The notes under the pieces: model-generated | Databases searched by the model: none | Told to the model about the DNA's origin: nothing | Seen by the model: only the letters and a program-made list of their open reading frames with translations | Position numbers and translations under genes: made by a program | Source of the DNA: Acidobacteriota bacterium | Lineage (GTDB): Bacteria; Acidobacteriota; Blastocatellia; Pyrinomonadales; Pyrinomonadaceae | Reading direction: 5' to 3' | Assembly (NCBI GenBank): GCA_023391155.1 | Contig: JAEWBM010000131.1 | Location: 1-29,848, forward strand | DNA length: 29,848 bases | In this document: piece by piece, positions 23,087 through 29,848 of the stretch | Position numbering within the stretch: the stretch's first letter is position 1 | Layout: every line of letters begins with the position of its first letter

Positions 23087-24211
23087 TTAGACTGCTGCGG
23101 CGGCAGGGAGCTCGGCCGAGCCCTGCGAGACAGTAAAAACGGGCGCTGAGCTGCCGAAATCCTCGATAAATCCGGCTTTTGAGGTGGTCACAAACGTCTG
23201 GGTCTTATCCGAAAGAAATTCGAGCAATCGGCCGATTCGGCGATGATCAAGTTCCGCATCGATATCGTCTATTAGAAACAGGGGAAATTCGCCCCGCGTG
23301 GCCTCAAAAACGGATATCTGCGCGAGCAGCAATGCAAGCAAGGCGCTCCGCTGCTGCCCGGCTGAACCGAATTTTCGTATATCGTGCCCGTCGAATTTTA
23401 TGTCGAGATCGTCGCGATGCGGGCCGACTAATGCATGGCCCGCCACAAGTTCCGCCCGGACCCTCAACTCGAGACGTTCCTTGAGCAGAGATTCATAGTC
23501 GGAGAGGTCACCCTTGCCCTCAAGCGAAGACAAGTATCTGATAGCAAACTCTTCACGGCCGAACATCCTCCCCTCGAGAACCTCGTTCAGGCGTTCCACG
23601 ACCCGCATTCTGCCCTTGTGGATCCGAGCCGCGAGGGAAATGAGCTGTTCGTTCCAGGGCTGCAGCAGCTCAGCGGTTTTCTCCAACGAATACTCCTTTT
23701 CGCGGGCGGCCTGAAGCAGCGAGTTCTTCTGCCTCAGAACTCGGCCGTAATCGGTAAATGTTTGGACGAATGGCGGCGAAAGAGATACGATCGCATTGTC
23801 CAGAAATCGGCGACGATTTTGAGGCAAACCCCGAACTATTTCAAGTTCATCTGAATTGAAGACTACGGCGTGGATCTGGCCAAGGTAATTTTGGACAGTT
23901 TCACGCTTGCCATTTATTGATAAAGATTTTATTCTCCCTTGTATAGCGACCTGTAGGTCGCGTGTTATCTCTTCGGATTGGCGGACGCGCCCACGTACTA
24001 TAGCCAATTCTTCACTGAACCGAATTGTTTCGTTCAGCTGTGCGGTCTTGAACGAACGGCCCGTAGCGAGTAAATAGATCGCTTCAAGCCAGTTCGTCTT
24101 GCCGTGGCCATTCTCTCCAAAAAATATATTTAGCCCGCTCCCGCACGTTATCTTCCCCCGAAGATTTCGAAAGTCGGTTGCCTCGATCGATTCGAGCTGC
24201 ATATCCCCCAT
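23087..24211 (-). CDS. recF: DNA replication and repair protein RecF
   Basis: SMC-like ATPase that helps load RecA at single-strand gaps. Walker A GENGHGKTN is near residue 32-40, the ABC-type signature GSAGQQRSALLALLLAQ near 280-296, and Walker B FPLFLIDDIDAELD near 311-324, followed by the D-loop/H-region TFVTTSK. Length 374 aa is normal. The ATG at 24211 gives MGDMQLES; an in-frame ATG at 24202 (MQLESIEATDFRNL) aligns better with the usual start and may be correct. recF followed by gyrB is the classic replication-gene order, but dnaN/dnaA are absent upstream; a divergent thioredoxin gene takes their place. Confidence 0.95.
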   Translation of the reverse strand: MGDMQLESIEATDFRNLRGKITCGSGLNIFFGENGHGKTNWLEAIYLLATGRSFKTAQLNETIRFSEELAIVRGRVRQSEEITRDLQVAIQGRIKSLSINGKRETVQNYLGQIHAVVFNSDELEIVRGLPQNRRRFLDNAIVSLSPPFVQTFTDYGRVLRQKNSLLQAAREKEYSLEKTAELLQPWNEQLISLAARIHKGRMRVVERLNEVLEGRMFGREEFAIRYLSSLEGKGDLSDYESLLKERLELRVRAELVAGHALVGPHRDDLDIKFDGHDIRKFGSAGQQRSALLALLLAQISVFEATRGEFPLFLIDDIDAELDHRRIGRLLEFLSDKTQTFVTTSKAGFIEDFGSSAPVFTVSQGSAELPAAAAV

Positions 24212-24288
24212 TTTATCACGGCGTCCCGGCGAATCCCGCCGACGACGTCCGCGTAAGAAATTTTCTGGAAGGTAGATCGATTCGCCGT

Positions 24289-24334
24289 ATGTTTAAATAT
24301 AGAGTGTTGAACACTCTTGTGCATAATTAAACAT
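24289..24334. promoter_or_regulatory. Nested inverted repeats in the recF / thioredoxin divergent spacer
   Basis: The inner palindrome AGAGTGTT-G-AACACTCT (24301-24317) is perfect. It is enclosed by ATGTTTAA (24289-24296) and TTAAACAT (24327-24334), also a perfect pair and nearly concentric. A minus-strand TATATT lies beside the inner palindrome. The position between divergent starts suggests a shared operator, but the regulator is unknown. Confidence 0.5.
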
Positions 24335-24347
24335 CCGAACACATCCC

Positions 24348-24860
24348 ATGAAGCGAACAATTTCAATAACGATCCTCCTATTGGCCCTCGCGCTAAGTGC
24401 TGTCGCACAGCAAAAGCTGCAGCCGGGCAATGCGGCTCCGGATTTTTCCGCGCAGTCGCTCACCGGTAATCAAGTAAACCTGAAAGACCTTCACGGCAAG
24501 GTCGTGGTCATGACCTTTTGGTCGACACGCTGCCAGATCTGCCATGCAGAGATCCCAAAGCTTAATCAGATCGTTGACCGCTATCGCGGCCGTGACGTGG
24601 TTTTCCTCGCATTGACGATGGAGAACGATGCAAAGGTCACGCCGTACCTTAGAAAGAATCCGTTCAACTTTGAGATCATGCCGAACAGCTTTGGCGTGGT
24701 CCTCAAGTATGCCGACCTCGACCAGGGCGGCCGCATCAATATGGGATTCCCCGCCTATTTCCTGATCGATCGTGCAGGCACGATCAAGCTGAAGGCGAAT
24801 GGCTGGGACAAATCGGAGAATCTGGACGCACAGATTTCGAGACTTCTGACTTCTGAGTAA
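24348..24860 (+). CDS. Exported TlpA/ResA-like thioredoxin-fold protein
   Basis: Periplasmic thiol-disulfide oxidoreductase of the AhpC/TSA-redoxin-TlpA group. A Sec signal covers about residues 1-20 (MKRTISITILLLALALSAVAQ). The fold begins GNAAPDFSAQSLTGNQVNLKDLHGKVVVMTFWSTRCQIC, with the active-site pair C-Q-I-C near residues 62-65, preceded by the typical FWSTR (usually FWATW). The cis-Pro region is present as GFPAYFLIDRAG. The 170-aa length fits. A missing Trp before the first Cys (Arg here) is a mild oddity. It could reduce cytochrome c or other exported proteins; no partner is adjacent. A strong terminator follows. Confidence 0.9.
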   Translation: MKRTISITILLLALALSAVAQQKLQPGNAAPDFSAQSLTGNQVNLKDLHGKVVVMTFWSTRCQICHAEIPKLNQIVDRYRGRDVVFLALTMENDAKVTPYLRKNPFNFEIMPNSFGVVLKYADLDQGGRINMGFPAYFLIDRAGTIKLKANGWDKSENLDAQISRLLTSE

Positions 24861-24890
24861 CTGGGCTAACCGCTTTTCTTTTACTCCTTT

Positions 24891-24925
24891 GATCCGGCTG
24901 TAGGGGTGCAGCCGGGTCTTTTTTT
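24891..24925 (+). terminator. Rho-independent terminator after the thioredoxin gene
   Basis: GATCCGGCTG (24891-24900) pairs with CAGCCGGGTC (24909-24918) over 10 bp with one G-T wobble and an 8-base loop, followed by seven T (24919-24925). Confidence 0.92.
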
Positions 24926-24940
24926 GTTGGAGTCAGGCGG

Positions 24941-24970
24941 TTGTGAGAAGAGGCCCGATTACGGTATATT
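24941..24970 (+). promoter_or_regulatory. Candidate promoter of tRNA-Ser
   Basis: TTGTGA (24941-24946) and TATATT (24965-24970) are 18 bases apart, placing the predicted start about 25 bases before the mature tRNA end. It lies directly after the upstream terminator, where a new promoter is expected. Confidence 0.45.
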
Positions 24971-25001
24971 CAACTTTCGGCGTCTCCTCACCCGAGCGCA
25001 A

Positions 25002-25087
25002 GGAGAGGTAGCCTAATTGGTAAGGCAGTAGTCTTGAAAACTACCGCGGGAAACCGCTTGCAGGTTCGAGTCCTGTCCTCTCCGCCA
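25002..25087 (+). tRNA. tRNA-Ser (anticodon UGA)
   Basis: The acceptor stem GGAGAGG (25002-25008) pairs with CCTCTCC (25077-25083), then discriminator G and an encoded CCA (25085-25087). The D arm has GCC/GGC around TAATTGGTAA. The anticodon stem GTAGT/ACTAC holds loop CTTGAAA, anticodon TGA. A long variable arm GCGG-GAAA-CCGC is typical of serine tRNAs. The T arm GCAGG-TTCGAGT-CCTGT is complete. 86 bases with CCA. No integrase or attachment-site duplication is seen next to it. Confidence 0.97.
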
Positions 25088-25120
25088 TCATTTTTTCCCC
25101 CTCACATTGTCACGCTAGTC

Positions 25121-25147
25121 TTGAATTATCCCCTGTTTTGATATAGC
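25121..25147 (+). promoter_or_regulatory. Possible promoter of the TetR/acyl-CoA ligase operon
   Basis: TTGAAT (25121-25126) and TATAGC (25142-25147) are 15 bases apart, slightly short. The palindromic operator starts 11 bases after the -10 match, at the expected transcription start, which supports this placement. Confidence 0.35.
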
Positions 25148-25157
25148 CTTGGTGAAC

Positions 25158-25175
25158 TGAATGAGCATTCATTCA
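25158..25175. promoter_or_regulatory. FadR-type operator (TGAATGA-N4-TCATTCA)
   Basis: TGAATGA (25158-25164) and TCATTCA (25169-25175) form a perfect dyad with a 4-base centre, ending 8 bases before the TetR start. It closely resembles the binding motif known for the TetR-type fatty-acid repressor FadR of Bacillus subtilis. Given the TetR and acyl-CoA ligase genes it precedes, autorepression relieved by long-chain acyl-CoA is the natural inference. Confidence 0.75.
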
Positions 25176-25183
25176 TAACCCTC

Positions 25184-25798
25184 ATGCCGAGTCCAATAAA
25201 AGAAAAAGCTGATCCGCGGCGGTCATCCGAAGACAAGCGTGCCGCCATTTTGCGAGCCGCCATCAAGGTCTTTGCCCGCAAGGGCTACTTTAGCTCAAAG
25301 GTCGCAGATGTCGCCGCCGCAGCCGGCATAGCCGACGGCACGGTTTATCTTTATTTCAAGAACAAGGAAGACCTGCTTCATTCGATCTTTGACCGCGCAA
25401 TGGCGGAGTTTATCGAAGAGGGCCGCCGCGAGATCGAATCGATCGCGAGTCCCGCCGCCCGTTTGCGCCGGATAGCGGAACTCCATCTGGAGAAGCTGGG
25501 AACTGACCGGGACCTCGCCGTCGTATTTCAGGTCGAGCTACGCGGCTCGACCAAGTTTATGCGGGAGTTTTCAGCCGCCGGATTTTCGGAGTATTTGGGC
25601 ATAATTTGCCGCACGATCGAAGAGGGCCAGCATGCGGGCGAATTTCGCAGCGATATCAAACCGATCATCGCAGGAAAGATCCTTTACGGCGCTCTCGATG
25701 AAATGGTCACGAACTGGATACTCTCCAAGAATGATTATCAACTGCCCCCAATGGCCGGCGAGGTCATGAAGATCTATTCCGAGGGGATGAGGAAATGA
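25184..25798 (+). CDS. TetR/AcrR family regulator, FadR-like (fatty-acid degradation)
   Basis: One-component repressor. The N-terminal helix-turn-helix (about residues 17-63) reads KRAAILRAAIKVFARKGYFSSKVADVAAAAGIADGTVYLYFKNKEDLLHSIF, a clear TetR DNA-binding domain. The ligand domain (HLEKLGTDRDLAVVFQVELRGS, GKILYGALDEMVTNWILS) resembles Bacillus FadR, which binds long-chain acyl-CoA. It overlaps the acyl-CoA ligase gene by ATGA at 25795, so the two are translationally coupled, and the operator lies just upstream. Function as an acyl-CoA-responsive autorepressor is inferred from these three facts together. Confidence 0.9.
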   Translation: MPSPIKEKADPRRSSEDKRAAILRAAIKVFARKGYFSSKVADVAAAAGIADGTVYLYFKNKEDLLHSIFDRAMAEFIEEGRREIESIASPAARLRRIAELHLEKLGTDRDLAVVFQVELRGSTKFMREFSAAGFSEYLGIICRTIEEGQHAGEFRSDIKPIIAGKILYGALDEMVTNWILSKNDYQLPPMAGEVMKIYSEGMRK

Positions 25799-27654
25799 CC
25801 GCTGCCCTTTTAGATGAAAGCGACTCCCCGCGTCGGCCGATCGGCCGCGGCGAGCCGCTTTTTCAGGACGAACCCGCGACGCTTCCGGAGCTTTTCGTCA
25901 AGGCGGCGGAGAGATACGGCCGGCCTAACTCACTCGCTTACCGCGACGATCACGGTTGGCAGCCGATCTCGTCCGCAGAGGTGCTAAGCCGTGCTCGATC
26001 TATCGCCTTGGGCCTATATTCTCTCGGCCTGCGAAAAGGGGACCGGGCCGCTCTCCTTGCCCACAATTCGCCGAACTGGACGCTTGCCGATGCAGGATGC
26101 CAGTTTGCCGGTGTTTTGGATGTCCCGGTCTACACGACGCTGGCACCCGCGACCATCGCCTACGTCCTCAATGATTCGGGAGCAAAGGCGATCTTTGTTG
26201 ACACGGTTGAGGCTCTTGAGCGGCTGAGGCCGGAACTTCCGAATTGTCCCGAGTTGGAGCACATCATTTTATTTGAGGGTTCCGCGCCGGGGGTGATGTC
26301 GTTCGATGAATTGATCGAATTGGGCCGCGCTCTCGGTGAAAAGGAGCCCGGACTCGCAGACTCGCTTTATGCCGCCGTTGAGCCAGCCGACATCGCCACT
26401 TTGATCTACACGAGCGGCACAACGGGCGAGCCGAAGGGCGTGATGCTTACCCACGCTAACATCATTTCGAACGTTATCGACGCAGGTGCGGAATACGAGT
26501 TCGCCGCGGACGATATTTCGCTCTCGGTTCTTCCTCTGTCGCACATTTTTGAGCGCACAGCGATGTACCTTTATATCTTTAACGGCATGGCGGTCCACTT
26601 TGCGCGATCGATCGATAAGGTGCCGGAGGACCTTCAGGAGGTGAGGCCGACGATATTTATCGGCGTCCCGCGGATCTTTGAGAAGGTCTATGGCAAAGCG
26701 AAGCTCCGCGCCGCACAAACGGGCGGTTTAAAGGAAAAGATCTTTGACTGGGCGATCGCAACGGGCAAGGATATTGCTCGCCAAGAGGCAATGGGAGCGC
26801 CTGTGCCGACGGGCCTGCGGGTAAAGCATCGAATCGCAGACCGGCTCGTATATTCAAAGCTGCGTGAGTTTTTCGGCGGGCGGCTGCGGTATTGCATTAC
26901 TGGCGGGGCGGCTCTTTCAGACGATATTTACTTGATCTTTACCGGGGCCGGGATCGCCATAATGCAGGGCTACGGCCTGACCGAGACCTCACCCGTCGTA
27001 TCGTCCAACAATCCCTCGTGGGCGCGGCTGGGGACCGTCGGCAAGCCGATAAGGAATGTCGAGGTTCGCATCGCGGAGGACGGCGAGATCGAGGTTACCG
27101 GGCCCGGTGTGATGCTGGGCTACTATCACAAACCCGATGCCACCCGCGAAGCCTTTACCGAGGACGGATGGTTTCGAACGGGTGATATCGGGGAGATCGA
27201 CCCAGACGGCTTTTTGCGAATAACCGACCGTAAAAAGGAGCTTTTCAAAACTTCGGGCGGAAAATATATCGCCCCGTCCCCCATTGAGCAGATGCTTAAG
27301 GGTTCGAAATTTATTAGCCAGGCCGTTCTTGTCGGAAGCGAACGGAAGTTTGCCGCGGCGCTCATCGTGCCGAATTTCGAGATGCTCGAGTCTTACGCCC
27401 GCGTTAAAGGGATCGAATATGATTCGCCAGAAGAACTTGCGCGGCACCCGAAAATTATCGACCTAATGGAGCGGCAGATCGAGGAAGCGACCGAGGGACT
27501 AGCCCGTTTCGAGACCGTAAAGAAATTTGCCCTGCTCGATAACGAATTGACGGTCGAGACCGGCGAGCTGACCCCGACGATGAAGGTTAAGCGGCGCGTT
27601 GTGGATGAAAAGTATCGCCATCTCATTGAAGAGATGTATAGCGGGCACGAATAA
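25795..27654 (+). CDS. Long-chain fatty-acid-CoA ligase (AMP-forming)
   Basis: ANL-superfamily enzyme that activates fatty acids with ATP to acyl-adenylate and then acyl-CoA, feeding beta-oxidation or lipid synthesis. The P-loop IYTSGTTGEPKGVMLTHAN is at residues 204-222, the adenine motif GYGLTETSPVVS near 392-403, TGDIGEIDPDGFLRITDRKKELFKTSGGKYIAP near 462-494 (hinge Asp and ribose-binding Asp), and the C-terminal Lys region ELTPTMKVKRR. At 619 aa it fits the FadD15/LCFA ligase group. It lies in an operon with its likely regulator. A bidirectional terminator follows the stop by one base. Confidence 0.94.
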   Translation: MTAALLDESDSPRRPIGRGEPLFQDEPATLPELFVKAAERYGRPNSLAYRDDHGWQPISSAEVLSRARSIALGLYSLGLRKGDRAALLAHNSPNWTLADAGCQFAGVLDVPVYTTLAPATIAYVLNDSGAKAIFVDTVEALERLRPELPNCPELEHIILFEGSAPGVMSFDELIELGRALGEKEPGLADSLYAAVEPADIATLIYTSGTTGEPKGVMLTHANIISNVIDAGAEYEFAADDISLSVLPLSHIFERTAMYLYIFNGMAVHFARSIDKVPEDLQEVRPTIFIGVPRIFEKVYGKAKLRAAQTGGLKEKIFDWAIATGKDIARQEAMGAPVPTGLRVKHRIADRLVYSKLREFFGGRLRYCITGGAALSDDIYLIFTGAGIAIMQGYGLTETSPVVSSNNPSWARLGTVGKPIRNVEVRIAEDGEIEVTGPGVMLGYYHKPDATREAFTEDGWFRTGDIGEIDPDGFLRITDRKKELFKTSGGKYIAPSPIEQMLKGSKFISQAVLVGSERKFAAALIVPNFEMLESYARVKGIEYDSPEELARHPKIIDLMERQIEEATEGLARFETVKKFALLDNELTVETGELTPTMKVKRRVVDEKYRHLIEEMYSGHE

Positions 27655-27655
27655 A

Positions 27656-27689
27656 AATGCCGGGCTCGAACCCGGCATTCTTTCCTTTT
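27656..27689. terminator. Bidirectional terminator between the acyl-CoA ligase and the polysaccharide export gene
   Basis: AATGCCGGG (27656-27664) and CCCGGCATT (27671-27679) form a perfect 9-bp stem with a 6-base loop. The plus side is followed by a T-rich stretch (TCTTTCCTTTT). The minus side is followed by TTTTATTC, giving a T tract there too, so both convergent genes can use it. Confidence 0.88.
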
Positions 27690-27701
27690 GATGATCCGGA
27701 C

Positions 27702-28697
27702 CTAATAGAGTACCCGAGTCGGCAGAGTATTTCCGAAACCCCCGATCGCGGCCCGTCCGGCGCCGGTTGCGATCTCGAGAATCGTCTGGCCGACGCTCTT
27801 CTTGGCCTTATCCACCTCAACGATATCGTAGGGAGCAAGCATCACGTCCTGCTGCTCACCCTTTCGGATGGCGTCGTAATTGGCGGCGATGATCTCGCGG
27901 TCTTTTGAATTTGCCTTGAGGCGGTAGATCTTGATCTCTTTTGTCTTAGCCTCGCGACGGATGCCGCCGATCTTTGCAATGGCCTCCGAAAGCGACAGGC
28001 CGCCCTCTTTGAGATAGATGCCCTGGGGCGAAACGACCTCTCCCGTAATATATACGGGGGCAGCCTTTTGAACGACGACGACGTCGCCCGGGTATATCAC
28101 CGGATTGGCTTCATCAAGCCCGAGCCGTAAGGAACTGAGGGAGTACATCCGCGACGGAACATCGAGGTTATCGCCGCTGGTGGCCTGCCATACAGCTTCA
28201 GAATCGTCACTGGCACAGATGGGAGGCTGGGTGCGGAAAACCTGGATCATACCGCCGGCCTCTTCGGTTACCCCGCCCGAAAATGACAAGAGCTCAAGCA
28301 GGGTCGACCGACGCGTCAGAACGACCTGCTGCGGCGTTCGAACCTCGCCGTAGATAGTTGCCGGCGGGCGGCTGTTCCGTTTTGTGACGCGGATGCTGGC
28401 CTGCGGGTTTTTGAGGTATTTCGCCAAAAGCTGGGTGATATCGACGCGGAGTTCCCGCTCGCTTTTGCACATCGAGTTGATAGGAGTTTCGAAGAAGGGA
28501 ACCTCGATGCGCCCGTCCTCATCTACCGTCGCGACGAAATCGAACTGCGGCTCGCCCAGAACTTTGCCGGTGATCTCGTCACCGGGGCCGATAAGATACC
28601 CCTTCGGGCCGTCGTCGGCAGGGCCGGGTATCTGAGCCGCGACAGCAAAGGAAAGGCATAGAGCGGCGATGATGATTGCAAACGAACGAGAGAACAT
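27702..28697 (-). CDS. Outer-membrane polysaccharide export protein (OPX; Wza/KpsD/GumB-like)
   Basis: Forms the outer-membrane part of a capsule or exopolysaccharide export channel. A Sec signal (MFSRSFAIIIAALCLSFAVAAQ) opens the protein; the Cys at residue 14 is inside the hydrophobic core and lacks a lipobox, so this is probably not a lipoprotein, unlike Wza. The Poly_export domain begins GYLIGPGDEITGKVLGEPQFDFVATVDEDGRIEVPFF. SLBB-type segments follow (TIYGEVRTPQQVVLTRRSTLLELLSFSGGVTEEAGG and VYITGEVVSPQGIYLKEGGLSLSEAIAKIGG). AGAGG is seven bases before the ATG and a good promoter match lies upstream. The divergent CapD-like gene suggests a polysaccharide locus continuing beyond the window. 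Confidence 0.93.
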   Translation of the reverse strand: MFSRSFAIIIAALCLSFAVAAQIPGPADDGPKGYLIGPGDEITGKVLGEPQFDFVATVDEDGRIEVPFFETPINSMCKSERELRVDITQLLAKYLKNPQASIRVTKRNSRPPATIYGEVRTPQQVVLTRRSTLLELLSFSGGVTEEAGGMIQVFRTQPPICASDDSEAVWQATSGDNLDVPSRMYSLSSLRLGLDEANPVIYPGDVVVVQKAAPVYITGEVVSPQGIYLKEGGLSLSEAIAKIGGIRREAKTKEIKIYRLKANSKDREIIAANYDAIRKGEQQDVMLAPYDIVEVDKAKKSVGQTILEIATGAGRAAIGGFGNTLPTRVLY

Positions 28698-28726
28698 TGT
28701 AAAACCTCTTTATATGTGAACGAGTT

Positions 28727-28755
28727 AGAATACCCTACAAAGCCATTGGATTCAA
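28727..28755 (-). promoter_or_regulatory. Candidate promoter of the polysaccharide export gene
   Basis: On the minus strand TTGAAT (plus 28750-28755) and TATTCT (plus 28727-28732) are separated by exactly 17 bases, about 30 bases upstream of the ATG. Both hexamers are 4 to 5 of 6 to consensus with ideal spacing. Confidence 0.5.
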
Positions 28756-28777
28756 TCTTTTCCTGTTCGCGTTGTCC

Positions 28778-28808
28778 CCCGCATGGTGCGGGCGAAAAAC
28801 GCTATAAT
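28778..28808 (+). promoter_or_regulatory. Hairpin and -10 match upstream of the CapD-like gene
   Basis: CCCGCA (28778-28783) and TGCGGG (28787-28792) form a small hairpin around TGG. A perfect -10 hexamer TATAAT is at 28803-28808, 11 bases after it; no good -35 is visible. Could be an activator-dependent promoter for the CapD-like gene. Confidence 0.35.
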
Positions 28809-28889
28809 GAATAAAAAGACGGCTTTACGGGTTGCGCTTGGGGCCGATGTGGTTCCAAACTATACCGAGGCCAGTTACCTGAGAACGTT

Positions 28890-29848
28890 TTGAACGAGCA
28901 CGAGGACATCACTGAAAGGCTGTGGTTCCTGCGGCGGCCGCTGCAGTTCCTGGTCGATATTGCCGTACTCTCGGCGGCATTCTTGCTGGCCTATCTGCCG
29001 GCGATCAACATTCAACTCGGCGATTTTTATCTGACGACGGCGGTGACGCAGCTGCCGCTGGTTGTCCTGGTCCAATTTGCATCGCTCTTTCTAACCGGTG
29101 CCTATTCCATCCTCTGGCGTTACGTCAGTATCGAGGACATTCGAGTTTTCATCCGCGCGGGTGCAATTTCGGGCGGCGTGCTTATCGCATTTCGATTTGC
29201 GCTGATCACGACCGATTTCAATCTCTGGCAGGTCCCGATCTCGGTGATCGTCATTGACACGGTGTTGGCATTCGGCGGCCTGCTTGCCCTTCGCGTGACT
29301 CGAAGGTTCGTTTACGAGCTTCGCGAAAAGCGAACGGTCTTTGGCCCGGTCAAGCGGATAAAGCGTAAGCCGGCTCTCGTGGTCGGTGCCGGCCGCGGGG
29401 GCGCCGCGCTTGCCAAGGACGTTGTCGGGCGTGCCGATTCATCGCTTCAGATCCGCGGGTTTGTCGATGACGATCCGCGAAAGCTGGGCGGCAGCGTCAG
29501 CGGCATTCGGATACTCGGCACGACGCGCGATCTTCCTCGGCTGGTCGATGAGCTGGATGTCAAAGAGGTGGTCATTGCAATGGACCACGCTCAAGGTAAG
29601 GAGATCCGCCGCATCCTGGGCATATGCAGCGAGATCGGCGTCAAGGCCCAGATCATCCCGAGCCTTAACGAGATCGCGCAGGGCCAGGTGAGCGTAAACC
29701 GCATCCGCGACGTCGAGATCGAGGACCTTCTCGGCCGCGAACCGGTAAAGCTCGACGACGAAAATCTTTACAGCTTTCTGCGCGGCAAGGTCGTGATGGT
29801 GACCGGTGCCGGCGGTTCGATCGGTTCGGAACTGGTACGGCAGATCAC
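28890..29848 (+). CDS. CapD/WbpM-like polysaccharide biosynthesis nucleotide-sugar epimerase/dehydratase (3' truncated)
   Basis: Membrane-anchored UDP-sugar 4,6-dehydratase/5-epimerase family, which makes modified UDP-GlcNAc sugars for capsule, O-antigen or glycoprotein. Reading from a TTG at 28890, four hydrophobic helices occupy about residues 15-120 (RPLQFLVDIAVLSAAFLLAY, LPLVVLVQFASLF, AISGGVLIAFRFALIT, VIVIDTVLAFGGLLALRV). A first Rossmann domain follows (ALVVGAGRGGAALAKDV, GFVDDDPRKLGG, GTTRDLPRLV). The catalytic domain begins VVMVTGAGGSIGSEL and runs off the end, so the SMK/SYK catalytic motif is not visible. No ATG lies upstream in frame before a stop, so TTG at 28890 is the best start. 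It is divergent from the export gene. Confidence 0.9.
   Translation, partial: MNEHEDITERLWFLRRPLQFLVDIAVLSAAFLLAYLPAINIQLGDFYLTTAVTQLPLVVLVQFASLFLTGAYSILWRYVSIEDIRVFIRAGAISGGVLIAFRFALITTDFNLWQVPISVIVIDTVLAFGGLLALRVTRRFVYELREKRTVFGPVKRIKRKPALVVGAGRGGAALAKDVVGRADSSLQIRGFVDDDPRKLGGSVSGIRILGTTRDLPRLVDELDVKEVVIAMDHAQGKEIRRILGICSEIGVKAQIIPSLNEIAQGQVSVNRIRDVEIEDLLGREPVKLDDENLYSFLRGKVVMVTGAGGSIGSELVRQI

Noticed and set aside
22875..24347. Replication origin near gyrB/recF
   Set aside because: No group of TTATNCACA-type DnaA boxes and no AT-rich unwinding region was visible.
25002..25087. Genomic island insertion at tRNA-Ser
   Set aside because: No integrase, no direct repeat of the tRNA 3' end, and neighbouring genes are ordinary chromosomal ones.

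Overview
This 29.8 kb window is ordinary, densely packed chromosome of a Gram-negative bacterium. It has an outer-membrane polysaccharide export protein, an O-antigen-ligase-type membrane protein and periplasmic hydrolases with Sec or Tat signals. Gene content and protein style (c-di-AMP pair cdaA-cdaR, MreB, bactofilin, a large serine hydrolase with extra C-terminal modules, moderately high GC) suggest Acidobacteriota, perhaps Blastocatellia. That placement is inference. No phage, insertion sequence, CRISPR array or integrase was seen.

Layout. 1-3837 (+): the end of mreB with a clear terminator, a membrane site-2 protease with CBS domains, then cdaA-cdaR overlapping by 4 bases. An esterase (-) converges on cdaR. 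4570-8543 (+): an O-antigen-ligase-like protein carrying an inserted PDZ-like domain, then a large serine beta-lactamase-like hydrolase, which converges on ttcA (-) through a shared CTAG stop. 9511-10903 (+): a bactofilin with a Ser/Tyr and poly-Asp tail, then mscL. 10995-14775 (-): 5-formyl-THF cyclo-ligase with a small basic ORF upstream, mnmA, a Tat-exported GDSL hydrolase, and a KamB/NpmA-type 16S rRNA A1408 methyltransferase homologue whose start looks broken. 15112-20306 (+): a MATE exporter, aat-DinB-ywbE packed as an operon, a TPR protein and a saccharopine-dehydrogenase-like reductase. 20312-20458 holds palindromic dispersed-type repeats. 20460-24211 (-): recF then gyrB, with dyad elements in the spacers. 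24348-27654 (+): a TlpA-like thioredoxin, tRNA-Ser(UGA), and a TetR (FadR-like)/acyl-CoA ligase operon behind an 18-bp palindromic operator. 27702-29848: a polysaccharide export protein (-) divergent from a CapD-like nucleotide-sugar epimerase that runs off the end, probably the edge of an exopolysaccharide locus.

Themes: cell shape and envelope (MreB, bactofilin, c-di-AMP, MscL, polysaccharide genes), tRNA thiolation (TtcA, MnmA), DNA topology and repair (GyrB, RecF) and fatty-acid activation. The observations most worth a second look are the disrupted N-terminus of the A1408-methyltransferase homologue, the PDZ-like insert in the ligase, the FadR-type operator, and several unassigned palindromes. 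I did not find a clear novel multigene system.
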